From contig NZ_VTSX01000028.1 in NCBI RefSeq assembly GCF_008329705.1, forward strand, positions 1 to 57,682: 57,682 nucleotides of DNA, read 5' to 3'. This document shows positions 24,402-33,656 of the stretch, piece by piece. Source of the stretch: Chryseobacterium sp. SN22. Its GTDB lineage: Bacteria; Bacteroidota; Bacteroidia; Flavobacteriales; Weeksellaceae. Both the position numbers and the translations under genes were made by a program. A model generated the notes under the pieces. That model searched no databases and had not been told where the DNA came from. It saw nothing but the letters and a program-made list of their open reading frames with translations. How positions within the stretch are numbered: the first letter of the stretch is position 1; each line of letters opens with the position of its first letter.

Positions 24402-24965
24402 TTATTTACCGTTGAACGCAGACATGGTATTGCTGATGCCTGCAAAAACAAACGACAGGGCCGCTTTCGAAAACTTTTCAATTCTCTCGGCCAGCTTTTT
24501 ATTTTCTTCCTCATTCCAGGTACCCAGCACATAATCCACCTGTCTGCCTTCTGAAAAGTCTGCAGAAATCCCGAACCGGAGGCGCGCATAATTCTGGGTC
24601 TGCAAAACTTCATTGATGTTTTTTAGCCCGTTGTGCCCGGCATCGGAACCTTTTCCCTTCATCCGCAGGGTCCCGAACGGAAGCGCAAGATCATCCGTAA
24701 CGATCAGCACATTTTCCAACGGGATATTTTCTTTCTGCATCCAATAGCGCACTGCATTACCGGAAAGGTTCATATAGGTATCCGGTTTCAGCACCAGTAC
24801 CCTTCTTCCTTTATACTTTCCATCAGCCATCCATCCGAAATTAGTGGTACTGAATGAAACCTCCAGCATTCCGGCAATTTTATCCGCTACCTTGAAGCCG
24901 ATGTTGTGACGGGTATTTTCATATTCGGCGCCTTTGTTTCCAAGCCCGACGATTAAATATTTCAT
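24402..24965 (-). CDS. pth: Peptidyl-tRNA hydrolase
   Basis: The start is set at the ATG of MKYLIVGLGN (24965), which gives a 187-residue protein of normal length; a longer frame would add unrelated residues. It frees tRNA from stalled peptidyl-tRNA. Key residues are Asn10 (GLGN), catalytic His20 (TRHNIGF), Asn66 (YMNLSG) and Asp91 (VTDDLALPFG), plus GSDAGHNGLKN. Transcribed on the minus strand after the lipoprotein at 25052, with a minus-strand terminator in its leader, so it probably has its own promoter. Confidence 0.95.
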   Translation of the reverse strand: MKYLIVGLGNKGAEYENTRHNIGFKVADKIAGMLEVSFSTTNFGWMADGKYKGRRVLVLKPDTYMNLSGNAVRYWMQKENIPLENVLIVTDDLALPFGTLRMKGKGSDAGHNGLKNINEVLQTQNYARLRFGISADFSEGRQVDYVLGTWNEEENKKLAERIEKFSKAALSFVFAGISNTMSAFNGK

Positions 24966-25000
24966 TGCGGAATTTTTTGCAAAATTAAGGCATTCTGAAT

Positions 25001-25031
25001 AAAAAAGCCCAATCCCGGAGAGATTGAGCTT
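25001..25031 (-). terminator. Terminator after the lipoprotein gene at 25052
   Basis: On the minus strand AGCTCAATC pairs with GATTGGGCT (one mismatch) and is followed by a run of six T. It separates the lipoprotein gene from pth. Confidence 0.7.
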
Positions 25032-25051
25032 CAATATTGTTTAGATTATTC

Positions 25052-25987
25052 TTACAAAGGCTTGTAAATATAGTTTACGCCGTATCCTTTTCTCATATAC
25101 GTCTGAGCGTCGTAGTTATAATTGGTCGAGAAAAAAACCGAAGTCGGAATAGGCTGCGCAAGATTTGTAATGGAATATCTTGTCGGGCTGTTCGGTGATA
25201 AGATCCAGCTTTTTACTTCATTATTCTGTGTAGATAAAATTCTTGAAATTTTATAAACCTGCGGAAGCAAGGTAAACGGATTTATTTTATCATCATAATT
25301 GGAATATTCGAAGCTAAGCTTTTCGCTGGGGGCTGCCATTACGCTTCCCGTTATATTCCCTCCGAATTTTGTTACTTTAGAAACATTGTCTCCTGAGTAT
25401 TCAAACTTCACCTTTGAATATTTGTTGTAAGAAGGAGCTCCTGCTACTTCAGGGCCGGTTCTCATATTGATGGAATCAAGCTTTGATGTTGTTGCTGAAT
25501 ACTTGATACCGTAAATTGTTTTCGTCTTTTGATAAAGGGTTTGCGGCCCCGGCGCTGCTACCGTGTAAGGTGCAGTAGTACTTCTTTTGAAGAATGACCG
25601 GCTTTCGGAAACGGTTTCCAGCCTTCCCGTACTTCCGTAAGTAAATTGTTGGTTATAGGTAATACTGTCTTTATCCAGTTTCCCGTTTCCGTCAAGATCC
25701 AGGAATCCTCTGAAATCTACCCTGCTGATCTTGTCTCCGCTCCATGCGATATCTGCCGTGGAATTCATACTGTCGGTAACCACTTTGGATAGCTGCAGCC
25801 CATTGTAATAATACGTAGCCAGCGTATCTGAATCCGTGATTTCCCTATATAAAGCTCTCGGACCGTTAAGCCCTGAATTGCTGTTGATATCAACCAGCGG
25901 ATCTCCGTTCTCATCCATTATTTCTTTACAAGAATGAACTGAAGAAACACCCACCAGTATTAAAATAAAATAAAAAAGTCGTTTCAT
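25052..25987 (-). CDS. Lipoprotein, paralog of 26090
   Basis: A 311-residue protein with a lipobox (GVSSVHSC, Cys20) after a hydrophobic signal. The body is built of short beta-hairpin-like segments such as FEYSGDNVSKVT and FTYGSTGRLETV, recalling lipoproteins with YD/RHS-like strands. It ends with YNYDAQTYMRKGYGVNYIYKPL (key parts YDAQTY and YIYKPL). The protein at 26090 shares GPR[AI]L, NYDxKxNPxTxLPxxY and the Y[IL]YKPL end, so these are paralogs in tandem. Role unknown; export to the cell surface is possible. Confidence 0.75.
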   Translation of the reverse strand: MKRLFYFILILVGVSSVHSCKEIMDENGDPLVDINSNSGLNGPRALYREITDSDTLATYYYNGLQLSKVVTDSMNSTADIAWSGDKISRVDFRGFLDLDGNGKLDKDSITYNQQFTYGSTGRLETVSESRSFFKRSTTAPYTVAAPGPQTLYQKTKTIYGIKYSATTSKLDSINMRTGPEVAGAPSYNKYSKVKFEYSGDNVSKVTKFGGNITGSVMAAPSEKLSFEYSNYDDKINPFTLLPQVYKISRILSTQNNEVKSWILSPNSPTRYSITNLAQPIPTSVFFSTNYNYDAQTYMRKGYGVNYIYKPL

Positions 25988-26011
25988 TCCAAAGGGGATT
26001 ATTTATTTTGT

Positions 26012-26019
26012 CAAAAATA
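26012..26019 (-). promoter_or_regulatory. TAnnTTTG promoter box for lipoprotein at 25052
   Basis: TATTTTTG on the minus strand lies 24 bases before the start codon. It suggests that the two paralogous lipoproteins are transcribed separately. Confidence 0.5.
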
Positions 26020-26089
26020 TAATTTTTTTTTGAATAAAAAGTATCTTTTTACTCATATAACGATAAAACCATTAAAAGATCATTCTTCT

Positions 26090-26941
26090 TTATAACGGTT
26101 TATACAGGTATTTAATGGTCTGGTTAACATCTGAAACCGGATAATTCTGAGAATCGTACATATAACCTTTCGGGTAAGACATCTGCGGACCGGAAGGACT
26201 CTGCATGGTTATTTTTCCGACATTGTTGATCGAAAGCATATGGGCGTTGATCTGCGTCAATGTAGAAGCTACCATGAAATATTCCTTTGGTAAAGTAGTA
26301 TAAGGATTAACTTTGGTATCATAATTATCAAAGTAATACATTGTGGTAGAAGCAGTGGAGGCAGTAGGCGTTCCCCCGCTCATCATCATTCTCGTATAGT
26401 CCAGTTTTACAATATTCCCTGCCGAATAAGTAAATTTCATTTCATTATAAAAGGAATATGAAGAACTTCCGCCTACCTTTTTCTTTTCTACAATCCGGTA
26501 CAGGCTTCCGCCGGCATCATAATATACGGTAAAATCGCTATGGTTGGCAGAACCCATAATTGACTGATCCATGGTAAATGACGACAGTTTTCCACCGGTA
26601 TAGGTAAGTGCATAGAGATTATCCGTCGCATGCGGATTTGTATTATCCTGGATTTTGATCTGAGTAACGGAAGATCCGGCATACGTTACCGTTGAAACCG
26701 TGGCATTGGCAGATCCGGCATCTCGTACATATACCAGCGAGAGCATTCCTCCGTTGGTTATATATTCCTCAAGATCCTTGGTCCCGTTGCTCACTTTGCT
26801 CAAGATTCTCGGTCCGCTAATCGTGGCACTGGGTATCGTATTATTATTCTGATTCGGCGGATCTTCTGTGGTATTATCACAAGAGGTCACAAAACCCAAT
26901 GCTAAAGCGGCCAGAGAAGAAAGAAAGTATTTTTTTTTCAT
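26090..26941 (-). CDS. Lipoprotein, paralog of 25052
   Basis: A 283-residue protein with a signal and lipobox (LGFVTSC, Cys21) and a Asn/Pro/Thr-rich linker (NTTEDPPNQNNNT). The body carries SGPRILSKV, short strand repeats (MKFTYSAGNIVKLDY), NYDTKVNPYTTLPKEY and a terminal YDSQNYP...YLYKPL. These landmarks recur in the neighbour at 25052. Its sequence is more neutral and Ser/Thr-rich. Function unknown. Confidence 0.75.
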   Translation of the reverse strand: MKKKYFLSSLAALALGFVTSCDNTTEDPPNQNNNTIPSATISGPRILSKVSNGTKDLEEYITNGGMLSLVYVRDAGSANATVSTVTYAGSSVTQIKIQDNTNPHATDNLYALTYTGGKLSSFTMDQSIMGSANHSDFTVYYDAGGSLYRIVEKKKVGGSSSYSFYNEMKFTYSAGNIVKLDYTRMMMSGGTPTASTASTTMYYFDNYDTKVNPYTTLPKEYFMVASTLTQINAHMLSINNVGKITMQSPSGPQMSYPKGYMYDSQNYPVSDVNQTIKYLYKPL

Positions 26942-26964
26942 AAATTATTAATTTTTAATGCCGT

Positions 26965-26991
26965 CAAATATAATTTATTTTCACCTAACAA
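26965..26991 (-). promoter_or_regulatory. Promoter for lipoprotein at 26090
   Basis: On the minus strand TTG (26991-26989), a 16-base spacer and TATATTTG (26972-26965) lie about 24 bases before the start codon. Confidence 0.55.
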
Positions 26992-27020
26992 GAAGTTAAA
27001 AATCACAAATAAATCATCTT

Positions 27021-27056
27021 TAAAATAAAAAATCTAAAAACTTCCGTTTTTAGATT
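27021..27056 (-). terminator. Terminator of the three-gene secreted-protein operon
   Basis: AATCTAAAAAC and GTTTTTAGATT form an 11-base stem with a 4-base loop; on the minus strand it is followed by a T-rich tract. It lies just after the stop at 27078. Confidence 0.75.
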
Positions 27057-27077
27057 AGAATATTGATGCTCATTCTT

Positions 27078-27821
27078 TTAATAAGGCTGGAGAACAGAAG
27101 TCGTCAGCACAGATTGTGACATATCTGAATTTAAAAAGGTTGCATTCACTGCTGTTCCGATACCCAGCGTTCCCGAGTTCAGGTTCCTCTTGGTACATGC
27201 TACTTTTACCGAGTAATTATTTTTAGGAGTTACGTTTGTAAGGGTAGCATTCAGGTTGAAAATTTTATAGGATCCGTCCATACCGATCAGAACATCGGTT
27301 CTTACGGCTTTCAGCAGATCATCCACAAATATCCCGCAGGCAAATCCTGAAGACGAAGCACCGTTGGCTGTTTTCTGTGCCGTAGTCTGAAAAGCAAATA
27401 CCACTTTATTGGTCGTGTTGGTTACCGAATAGGTATCTGTTGTTCCCGGAAGTACTGTCCACGCACTGGTAATGGCAGCGTTTTCGGTATAAGGACTTGT
27501 TGATCCGTTCGCCCCGCTGAATACTGCCCCGGTTGTATCCGAAACCGTATTCATGGAAAACAGAGACATACTGCCCTGCCCGTCTGCAATCTTAATGTTC
27601 TTCCAGTCGTTTACGGTAAGATCGGAACTGTTGTGGAAGATATTCCCGGCAGCCCCCGCCGCACCTTTTACCGTACCGGTTCCGCCCGTCCTTAATTCTT
27701 TCGCTACATTAAGGTCTCCGTTTATATCCAGTTTACCTACCGGGGTTGTTGTTTTTATACCCACCTGAGCGTACACGCCAAACGAAAACACACATCCCGT
27801 TAAAAAAAATATTTTTTTCAT
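27078..27821 (-). CDS. Secreted VGIxTxxP-signature protein (third of operon)
   Basis: A 247-residue protein. The signal peptide ends at VYA-QVG, and the mature N-terminus is QVGIKTTTPVGKLDINGDLNV, a signature seen on many flavobacterial surface proteins with phage-tail-like strands. Then comes a Gly-rich stretch (GGTGTVKGAAGAAG), and a C-terminal domain with FACGIFVDD and VACTKR, each holding one conserved Cys, and LGIGTAV. The two Cys may form a disulfide. Last gene of the operon, two bases after the gene upstream. Confidence 0.75.
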   Translation of the reverse strand: MKKIFFLTGCVFSFGVYAQVGIKTTTPVGKLDINGDLNVAKELRTGGTGTVKGAAGAAGNIFHNSSDLTVNDWKNIKIADGQGSMSLFSMNTVSDTTGAVFSGANGSTSPYTENAAITSAWTVLPGTTDTYSVTNTTNKVVFAFQTTAQKTANGASSSGFACGIFVDDLLKAVRTDVLIGMDGSYKIFNLNATLTNVTPKNNYSVKVACTKRNLNSGTLGIGTAVNATFLNSDMSQSVLTTSVLQPY

Positions 27822-27823
27822 AA

Positions 27824-28636
27824 TTAGTTTAAAATTGAATTGAATACCTGCGGTACTTCATAAACATCCACTTTCAGGGAAGACTGGGTAATAAAACTAT
27901 CGATGTTGGTTGCGACATTGGTCCCGATACCCAGGTTCGCTGTCGTGTTATACGATTTCAGCCTGGTACACGCCACACTTACCGAATGGGTGCCTTTCGA
28001 GAGATTCTCTGCCATCCCGATCTGGTTATGAGTAATAAATGTACTGGAAGATGTACTCGCCTTTAAATTCCGCTGTCTGAGGTTGACCAGCTTGTCATCT
28101 ACAAAAATACCGCACGCATAATCTATTGAAATATCGGTTGCTGTATTGGACGGAAAGTTTGCCTGAACTACGGTTTCAAACTGAAAATACGTCTTGCTTT
28201 CCGTACTGTATACGGTAAAAGGCTGGGACAGCTGATCGATCTTTTTAAACTGGGTCAGGCTGCTGTAATTTGCATTTTTCACCAGTGACGCAGACCGGTT
28301 GAAGCTGCTCGCCTGCTCTTCGGTACTGGAAAAGGTAACCCCGGTACGGTCCGAAAAGGAATTGTTGAATATCAGGTAAAATTTGTTCGGTTCGTATTCC
28401 GGGATACGGAGCGATCTCCAGATAGGGGGAGACCCTGCCCCCTGCGAAACCAGTATCTGATCGTTATTTCCATGAGAAAGGATGTTATCAGAAGGGATGA
28501 AAACAGATAATTTTCCTCTGAGGTTGGCATCACCGTTAACATCCAGTGTTGCCTGCGGGGTTTTTGTATTAATACCTACTTGCGCGTTCAGCAAAAGGCT
28601 GGCAGCAGTGCAGAACAGTAAAAATAAATTCTTCAT
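27824..28636 (-). CDS. Secreted VGIxTxxP-signature protein (second of operon)
   Basis: A 270-residue paralog of its two neighbours. The signal peptide precedes AQVGINTKTPQATLDVNGDANLRG. QILVSQGAGSPPIWRSL follows, a block nearly repeated in the protein at 28645 (GQVLVSQGEGLPPVWKS). The C-terminal domain has YACGIFVDDKLVNLR, VACTRL and LGIGTNV. It starts 8 bases after the 28645 gene ends and ends 2 bases before the next gene, so the three form one transcript. Function unknown; exported, perhaps surface-bound. Confidence 0.75.
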   Translation of the reverse strand: MKNLFLLFCTAASLLLNAQVGINTKTPQATLDVNGDANLRGKLSVFIPSDNILSHGNNDQILVSQGAGSPPIWRSLRIPEYEPNKFYLIFNNSFSDRTGVTFSSTEEQASSFNRSASLVKNANYSSLTQFKKIDQLSQPFTVYSTESKTYFQFETVVQANFPSNTATDISIDYACGIFVDDKLVNLRQRNLKASTSSSTFITHNQIGMAENLSKGTHSVSVACTRLKSYNTTANLGIGTNVATNIDSFITQSSLKVDVYEVPQVFNSILN

Positions 28637-28644
28637 AAATCAGA

Positions 28645-29469
28645 TTAATTGGTTTTATAGGTTACATACTCGATGATATCCACTTTAAAATCGGATTCCA
28701 GATTAAAAGCATTGGATATGGTATTGCTGTTGGAAATATTACGGCCGATGGTAAATTGGGAATCGATGCTGGAAGATTCGATCTTCCGGCAGGCAACCTC
28801 CACTTTCTGCGTACCTACAGGAACATTTTGCTCCGTATAATTCAGGGTGAATATATAATCCTGGAAGCCGTTCTTATCCGTATTGTTATTGGAAGCAATT
28901 CTGTCGGGGCGAACCGCCACCACCTTATTGTTCCGGAAGACACCACAGGTAAAAGTGATACTCTGAGAAGTTGCAGCGGCAGGAGCCTTCATCTCTACAC
29001 CCGTCTGAAACTGATAGGTCAGCCTGTTTTTTCCATTTTTAATAATAAAATTATCTACAAGACCTGGTATCTTCACCCAGTTTCCGCCGGAAGTATCTGA
29101 AATATCGCTTCCTACCGTATTTTTATAAATACCGTCACCGGCCACACCGTTTGAAAGCCCGCTGATACCGGTCTGGTCGGAAGTTAAATAAGAATTGATT
29201 AGTTTATACTGGCCTTCTTCCATAAAGGACACATTCACGGATTTCCATACAGGAGGCAATCCTTCTCCCTGCGACACCAAAACCTGTCCGTTCAGTCCGG
29301 GATTACCGGCCGTACCCGAAGTACCGCCTACTCTAAGTTCTTTTCGCAAAGTGGTGCTTCCGTTCACATCAAGAAGCGCATTAGGTGAGCTCGTACCTAT
29401 TCCCACTTGGGCGTTAACCGATATTGAAAGTGCAATTCCGGCCACGCAGTAATACATCGTTTTCTTCAT
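28645..29469 (-). CDS. Secreted VGIxTxxP-signature protein (first of operon)
   Basis: A 274-residue secreted protein, first in the operon. The signal peptide ends at VNA-QVG; QVGIGTSSPNALLDVNGSTTL is the signature and GGTSGTAGNPGLNGQ a collagen-like Gly-rich turn. Its C-terminal domain has FTCGVFRNNKVVAVRPD and VEVACRKI, placing the two Cys as in its paralogs, then FTIGRNI. No T9SS sorting domain is visible at the end, so the export route after the inner membrane is unclear. Confidence 0.75.
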   Translation of the reverse strand: MKKTMYYCVAGIALSISVNAQVGIGTSSPNALLDVNGSTTLRKELRVGGTSGTAGNPGLNGQVLVSQGEGLPPVWKSVNVSFMEEGQYKLINSYLTSDQTGISGLSNGVAGDGIYKNTVGSDISDTSGGNWVKIPGLVDNFIIKNGKNRLTYQFQTGVEMKAPAAATSQSITFTCGVFRNNKVVAVRPDRIASNNNTDKNGFQDYIFTLNYTEQNVPVGTQKVEVACRKIESSSIDSQFTIGRNISNSNTISNAFNLESDFKVDIIEYVTYKTN

Positions 29470-30040
29470 AATATTGGGGCTGCAAAGGTAACAAAAAAAA
29501 CGCTAAAAAAGTAGAGATAAAGATCACAACCCAATATAAACTAACTAATTACAGGTTTTTAATCTTTTAAAAAAAATAGAAATATTTCTACGAACAGCTG
29601 TTAGTTTTTCATCATTTAATCAAGAAAAATCAATCCCAAAATGAGCCATAAAAGAATAAAACAGCAATTATTTATCAGTAAAAAGTGAATTTTATCCCTG
29701 AAGAATAATGAATCATAAAGCCGTTTAAGAAAAATATAAATAACTATAATCTGTTATGTATTAATCCTAGCAACGTGAAAATATCAGGTCGGTACCAATC
29801 TCTACACTTGGGAAAAGCAGCAGCCCAATATCCGTATTTTTCGATCTTTATCGTCGTGATCCGGGCCCGGTGATCTCATAGTTATATTCTGATTTTTTTC
29901 AAAAACATGAAAAATCTCAGGAAAAAATTTGATGTAACAGCTTAAAATCCTGACCTTATTTTGGTTTTTTACCGTTCGATTTATAAAAAATTTGCCGCAT
30001 CGAAGCATCGAAGCGGCAATTTATAATCTGAAATCCAGGA
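29470..30040. other. 571-base intergenic region with promoter and terminator
   Basis: A TACCTTTG box on the minus strand (29490-29483), 14 bases from the start at 29469, is the likely promoter for the secreted-protein operon. A CCGGGCCCGG palindrome lies near 29860. A 68-codon frame (29802-30008, minus) has no signal, homology or ribosome site and is not called. The mfd terminator lies at the right end. Otherwise nothing is recognised. Confidence 0.55.
29985..30019 (-). terminator. Terminator after mfd
   Basis: TTGCCGC and GCGGCAA make a 7-base stem around a 14-base loop with inner TCG/CGA pairs; on the minus strand it is followed by TTTTTT. Confidence 0.7.
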
Positions 30041-33000
30041 TTAGTCTTCGCTCTTTAAGATAGACTTCAACAGTGCATTCACTTCATCCACATTGGCAAC
30101 CCGGTCTTTTCTCATCATCAGCTGATTGCCTTCTTTTCCGGTTTTCTCTTTCAGCTGTGCCTGTGCCGGATTTTTGGTAAGATAGCTGATAATTTTCCTG
30201 AATTTACTGGTCTGATAGAACTTATCCTGTGGATTACCCGGGAAATATCCCAGGAAAACACCGTTTTTCATAACAATTTTCTCAAAGCCTATATCCGAGG
30301 CCAGCCACTTTAAGCTCACGCTTTTCAGTAGATTAACCGCTTCTTTCGGCAGCTCCCCAAACCGGTCGATCAGTTCCGATTCAAATTTCATCAGGCTTTC
30401 TTCATTGTCGATTTCGGCCAGTTTCTGATACAGCAGCAGCCTTTCCTCCGTATTTGAAATATACCAGTCCGGCAGCATCAGCTCGAGGTCTGTATCAATA
30501 TTTACATCTTTGGTGGTTTTGAAAAGCTTGTTCCTTTCCTCTTCATTCTCAAAAAGATTCTGAAATTCCTCGTCGTCTTTGAGCTCTTCCAAAGCTTCCT
30601 GCATCAGCTTCTGGTAGGTTTCAAATCCCATTTCATTAATAAATCCGCTCTGTTCGGCTCCCAGCAGGTCCCCTGCCCCACGGATTTCAAGGTCTTTCAT
30701 CGCAATCTGGAACCCGCTTCCCAGATCGGAAAACTGTTCAATCGCTTCCAGACGTTTCCTTGCATCGGAAGTCATCATATCATAAGGCGGTGTAATCAGG
30801 TAACAGAAGGCTTTCCGGTTGCTTCGTCCGACACGCCCTCTCATCTGGTGGAGATCGGCCATCCCGAATCGGTGGGCATCATTAATAAAAATGGTATTTG
30901 CATTCGGAACATCCACGCCGCTCTCTATAATGGTGGTCGACACCAGGACGTCGTATTTTCCTTCCATGAAATCCAGAACATTCTTTTCAAGCTGTTTGCC
31001 CTCCATCTGCCCGTGTCCGGTAATTACCCGTGCATCAGGAACAAGCCTCTGGATCAGTCCTGCAATATCTTTAAGGTTTTCCACCCTGTTGTTGATAAAA
31101 TAGACCTGCCCGTCACGCTGCAGTTCATAGGAAACCGCATCCCGGATAATTTCTTCGCTGAATCCGATGAGCTGGGTATCTACAGGCTGCCGGTTCGGCG
31201 GCGGCGTTTTGATCACTGATAAATCCCTTGCAGCCATTAAGGAAAACTGCAAAGTTCTTGGAATAGGTGTTGCCGTCAGCGTTAAAGTATCCACATCGGC
31301 TTTTAATGTTTTCAGTTTATCCTTTACCGAAACACCAAACTTATGTTCCTCATCAATAATCAGCAGTCCGAGATCTTTAAATTTCACGGAATTTCCTGCC
31401 AGCTGGTGCGTTCCGATAATGATGTCGACTTTCCCGTTCTTAAGGTCCTGTAAGGTTTCCGATTTCTGTTTCGCTGTCCTGAAACGGTTGACGTAGGCTA
31501 CATTTACCGGAAAATCCTTCAAACGGTCTTTAAAGCTCCGGTAATGCTGAAAAGCAAGGATCGTCGTCGGTACCAACACGGCCACCTGTTTTCCATCCGT
31601 TGCTGCCTTGAATGCTGCGCGGATGGCAACTTCTGTTTTACCGAAACCTACATCCCCGCACACCAGACGGTCCATTACGGTATCATTTTCCATATCGCGT
31701 TTCACATCGATGGTCGCTTTTTCCTGGTCCGGCGTATCTTCATAAAGGAAACTTGCCTCCAACTCATTCTGCAGGTAAGAATCCGGTGTGTAAGCAAAAC
31801 CTTTGGCTGATTTCCGCTGCGCATATAATTTAATAAGATCAAAAGCAATCTGTTTTACCCGTGCCTTTGTTTTCTGTTTTAAAGATTTCCAGGTTGGCGA
31901 TCCCAGTTTGCTCAGGACGATTTCCCGACCTTCCGGACCGTTGTACTTGGAGATTTTATGCAGGGAATGGATGCTTACATAAAGCAGATCGCCGTTCTTG
32001 TAGGTAAGCTTAAAACACTCCTGGATTTTGCCGTCGTTGTTCACTTTCACCAGCCCCATGAATTTCCCGATCCCGTGGTCGATGTGCGCAATGTAGTCGC
32101 CGATTTTCAGGGACATCAGGTCTTTTAAGGTCAACTGTTCGGATTTGGCAAACGTATTTTTGGCTTTATACCGCTGATAACGGTCGAAGATCTGGTGATC
32201 GGTATACACCAGAAATTTGTGTTCGTGGTCTACAAATCCTTCATGAATTTCAGACCTGAAGCTTTTAAAAGGAAGCTCGTGTTCCAGTTCTTCAAAAATA
32301 GACTGCAGCCGTTCTCTCTGTTTTTCGGAGGAAAAGGAAATCCAGGTATCGAAGCCTTCCTTCTGTTTTCCTTCAAGATCTTCAATGAGAAGTTCGAAAT
32401 TTTTATGGAATGAAGGCTGTGCCGTCTGGTCCATTTTCAGTTTCGACAGCTCGATCAGCCCTTCGATGGGAACCGCCCCGAAATCAACGGTCCTGAACTT
32501 TTTGTAATCAAACAGAAACTCCTGATCGGAAATAAACAGTTCCTGCGGAGTCTGATGGGCAATATCTTTGCTTAATGTATCATATTTCTCCAGGGATTTT
32601 TCATAAAATGCCCTCAATTTCTGCATCCCGACAATTCCGTTTCTGGAAACCACACAGCTTCCCTCCGGCAACAGCTGGAGCAGGGATACCCGGCTGCCGG
32701 TTACCGTAAAATTCATATTCGACACCAACTGGAAATCCGTTATCTTATCCACCGAAAGCTGTGTTTCGATGTCGAAGGTCTTGATGCTTTCTACTTCATT
32801 TCCAAAAAAGGTAATTCTATAGGGTTTTTCATTGGAGTAAGAGAAGACATCCACAATCCCGCCCCGCACGGAAAACTCTCCCGGCTCGGAAACAAAATCT
32901 GCCTGCTGGAAATTATAATGGTTCAGCAGCTCATCTACAAAATCAAAATCGAGCTGATCGCCCACTTTTATATGATGAGAGATCGCCTTGAAATCTTCCT

Positions 33001-33412
33001 TTTTCAATACTTTTTCAGACAGTGCCCCAATATAGGCTACAATAACTTTAGGAGATTTTCCGGAGGTAATTTTATTGATGGCTTCCGTTCTCAGGACGAG
33101 ATTGGCATTCTGGGTCTTTTCTACTTGGTAAGGTTCAAGATGAGTCGCGGGAAAGTAAAGGATCTTTTCTTTTCCCAACAGGTCTTCCATTTCCGTATTG
33201 GCATACAAAGCATCTTCTTTATCATCTACCACATACAGAATATGTTTTTTCTGCGTCAGGAAAAGCTCAGCCACAAAAAGGGAAGCTGAAGATCCTGCAT
33301 TGCCTTTTACAGAAATATGCTGATGGTTTTCCAGTTGAATGAAAATCTCCTTTCCAAATTCTTTCTGAAGCAGGTCCGGAAGGAATTTTTCGCTGATGGT
33401 TTTTAATTGCAT
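30041..33412 (-). CDS. mfd: Transcription-repair coupling factor Mfd
   Basis: The preferred start is the ATG of MQLKTISEKF (33412), giving 1123 residues. Mfd removes RNA polymerase stalled at lesions and recruits UvrA. The N-terminal UvrB-like part has FPATHLEPYQVEK. In the middle are the RNA polymerase-interacting domain (IGDYIAHIDHGIGKFMG) and a DEAD-type translocase: GDVGFGKTEVA (Walker A), DEEHKFGV (DEEx box), TLTATPIPRTL, SGVDVPNANT and HQMRGRVGRS (motif VI). The C-terminal TRCF domain runs over the last ~100 residues. Standard for the family, no defects seen. Confidence 0.97.
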   Translation of the reverse strand: MQLKTISEKFLPDLLQKEFGKEIFIQLENHQHISVKGNAGSSASLFVAELFLTQKKHILYVVDDKEDALYANTEMEDLLGKEKILYFPATHLEPYQVEKTQNANLVLRTEAINKITSGKSPKVIVAYIGALSEKVLKKEDFKAISHHIKVGDQLDFDFVDELLNHYNFQQADFVSEPGEFSVRGGIVDVFSYSNEKPYRITFFGNEVESIKTFDIETQLSVDKITDFQLVSNMNFTVTGSRVSLLQLLPEGSCVVSRNGIVGMQKLRAFYEKSLEKYDTLSKDIAHQTPQELFISDQEFLFDYKKFRTVDFGAVPIEGLIELSKLKMDQTAQPSFHKNFELLIEDLEGKQKEGFDTWISFSSEKQRERLQSIFEELEHELPFKSFRSEIHEGFVDHEHKFLVYTDHQIFDRYQRYKAKNTFAKSEQLTLKDLMSLKIGDYIAHIDHGIGKFMGLVKVNNDGKIQECFKLTYKNGDLLYVSIHSLHKISKYNGPEGREIVLSKLGSPTWKSLKQKTKARVKQIAFDLIKLYAQRKSAKGFAYTPDSYLQNELEASFLYEDTPDQEKATIDVKRDMENDTVMDRLVCGDVGFGKTEVAIRAAFKAATDGKQVAVLVPTTILAFQHYRSFKDRLKDFPVNVAYVNRFRTAKQKSETLQDLKNGKVDIIIGTHQLAGNSVKFKDLGLLIIDEEHKFGVSVKDKLKTLKADVDTLTLTATPIPRTLQFSLMAARDLSVIKTPPPNRQPVDTQLIGFSEEIIRDAVSYELQRDGQVYFINNRVENLKDIAGLIQRLVPDARVITGHGQMEGKQLEKNVLDFMEGKYDVLVSTTIIESGVDVPNANTIFINDAHRFGMADLHQMRGRVGRSNRKAFCYLITPPYDMMTSDARKRLEAIEQFSDLGSGFQIAMKDLEIRGAGDLLGAEQSGFINEMGFETYQKLMQEALEELKDDEEFQNLFENEEERNKLFKTTKDVNIDTDLELMLPDWYISNTEERLLLYQKLAEIDNEESLMKFESELIDRFGELPKEAVNLLKSVSLKWLASDIGFEKIVMKNGVFLGYFPGNPQDKFYQTSKFRKIISYLTKNPAQAQLKEKTGKEGNQLMMRKDRVANVDEVNALLKSILKSED

Positions 33413-33474
33413 AAAATATTTTGGTATAAACGGCAAAAGCGATTCCGGAAATTTCCGGAACCGTTTGATTCACC

Positions 33475-33482
33475 CAAAGATA
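33475..33482 (-). promoter_or_regulatory. Probable mfd promoter box
   Basis: TATCTTTG on the minus strand lies 62 bases before the preferred mfd start and would give a leader of about 55-60 bases. No clear TTG box upstream. Confidence 0.45.
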
Positions 33483-33656
33483 AGGATAAATATTCTTTAT
33501 AAAAAGGAAAAAAGCAGGATACAGCTGCTCCTTATGCTCCGGCAAATCTTAATTTTTTGCTAAAATTTTAAATCTGAACGTTAAAAAAACCGTCTTTAAA
33601 CCAAGTGGCACTCTGTTTGAATGGACAGCTTTACAAACCATTTAAGAAATATTATT

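Noticed and set aside
29802..30008. 68-codon frame on the minus strand in the 29470-30040 gap
   Set aside because: It has no signal peptide, motif or ribosome-binding site, overlaps the mfd terminator and lies in AT-rich intergenic sequence.
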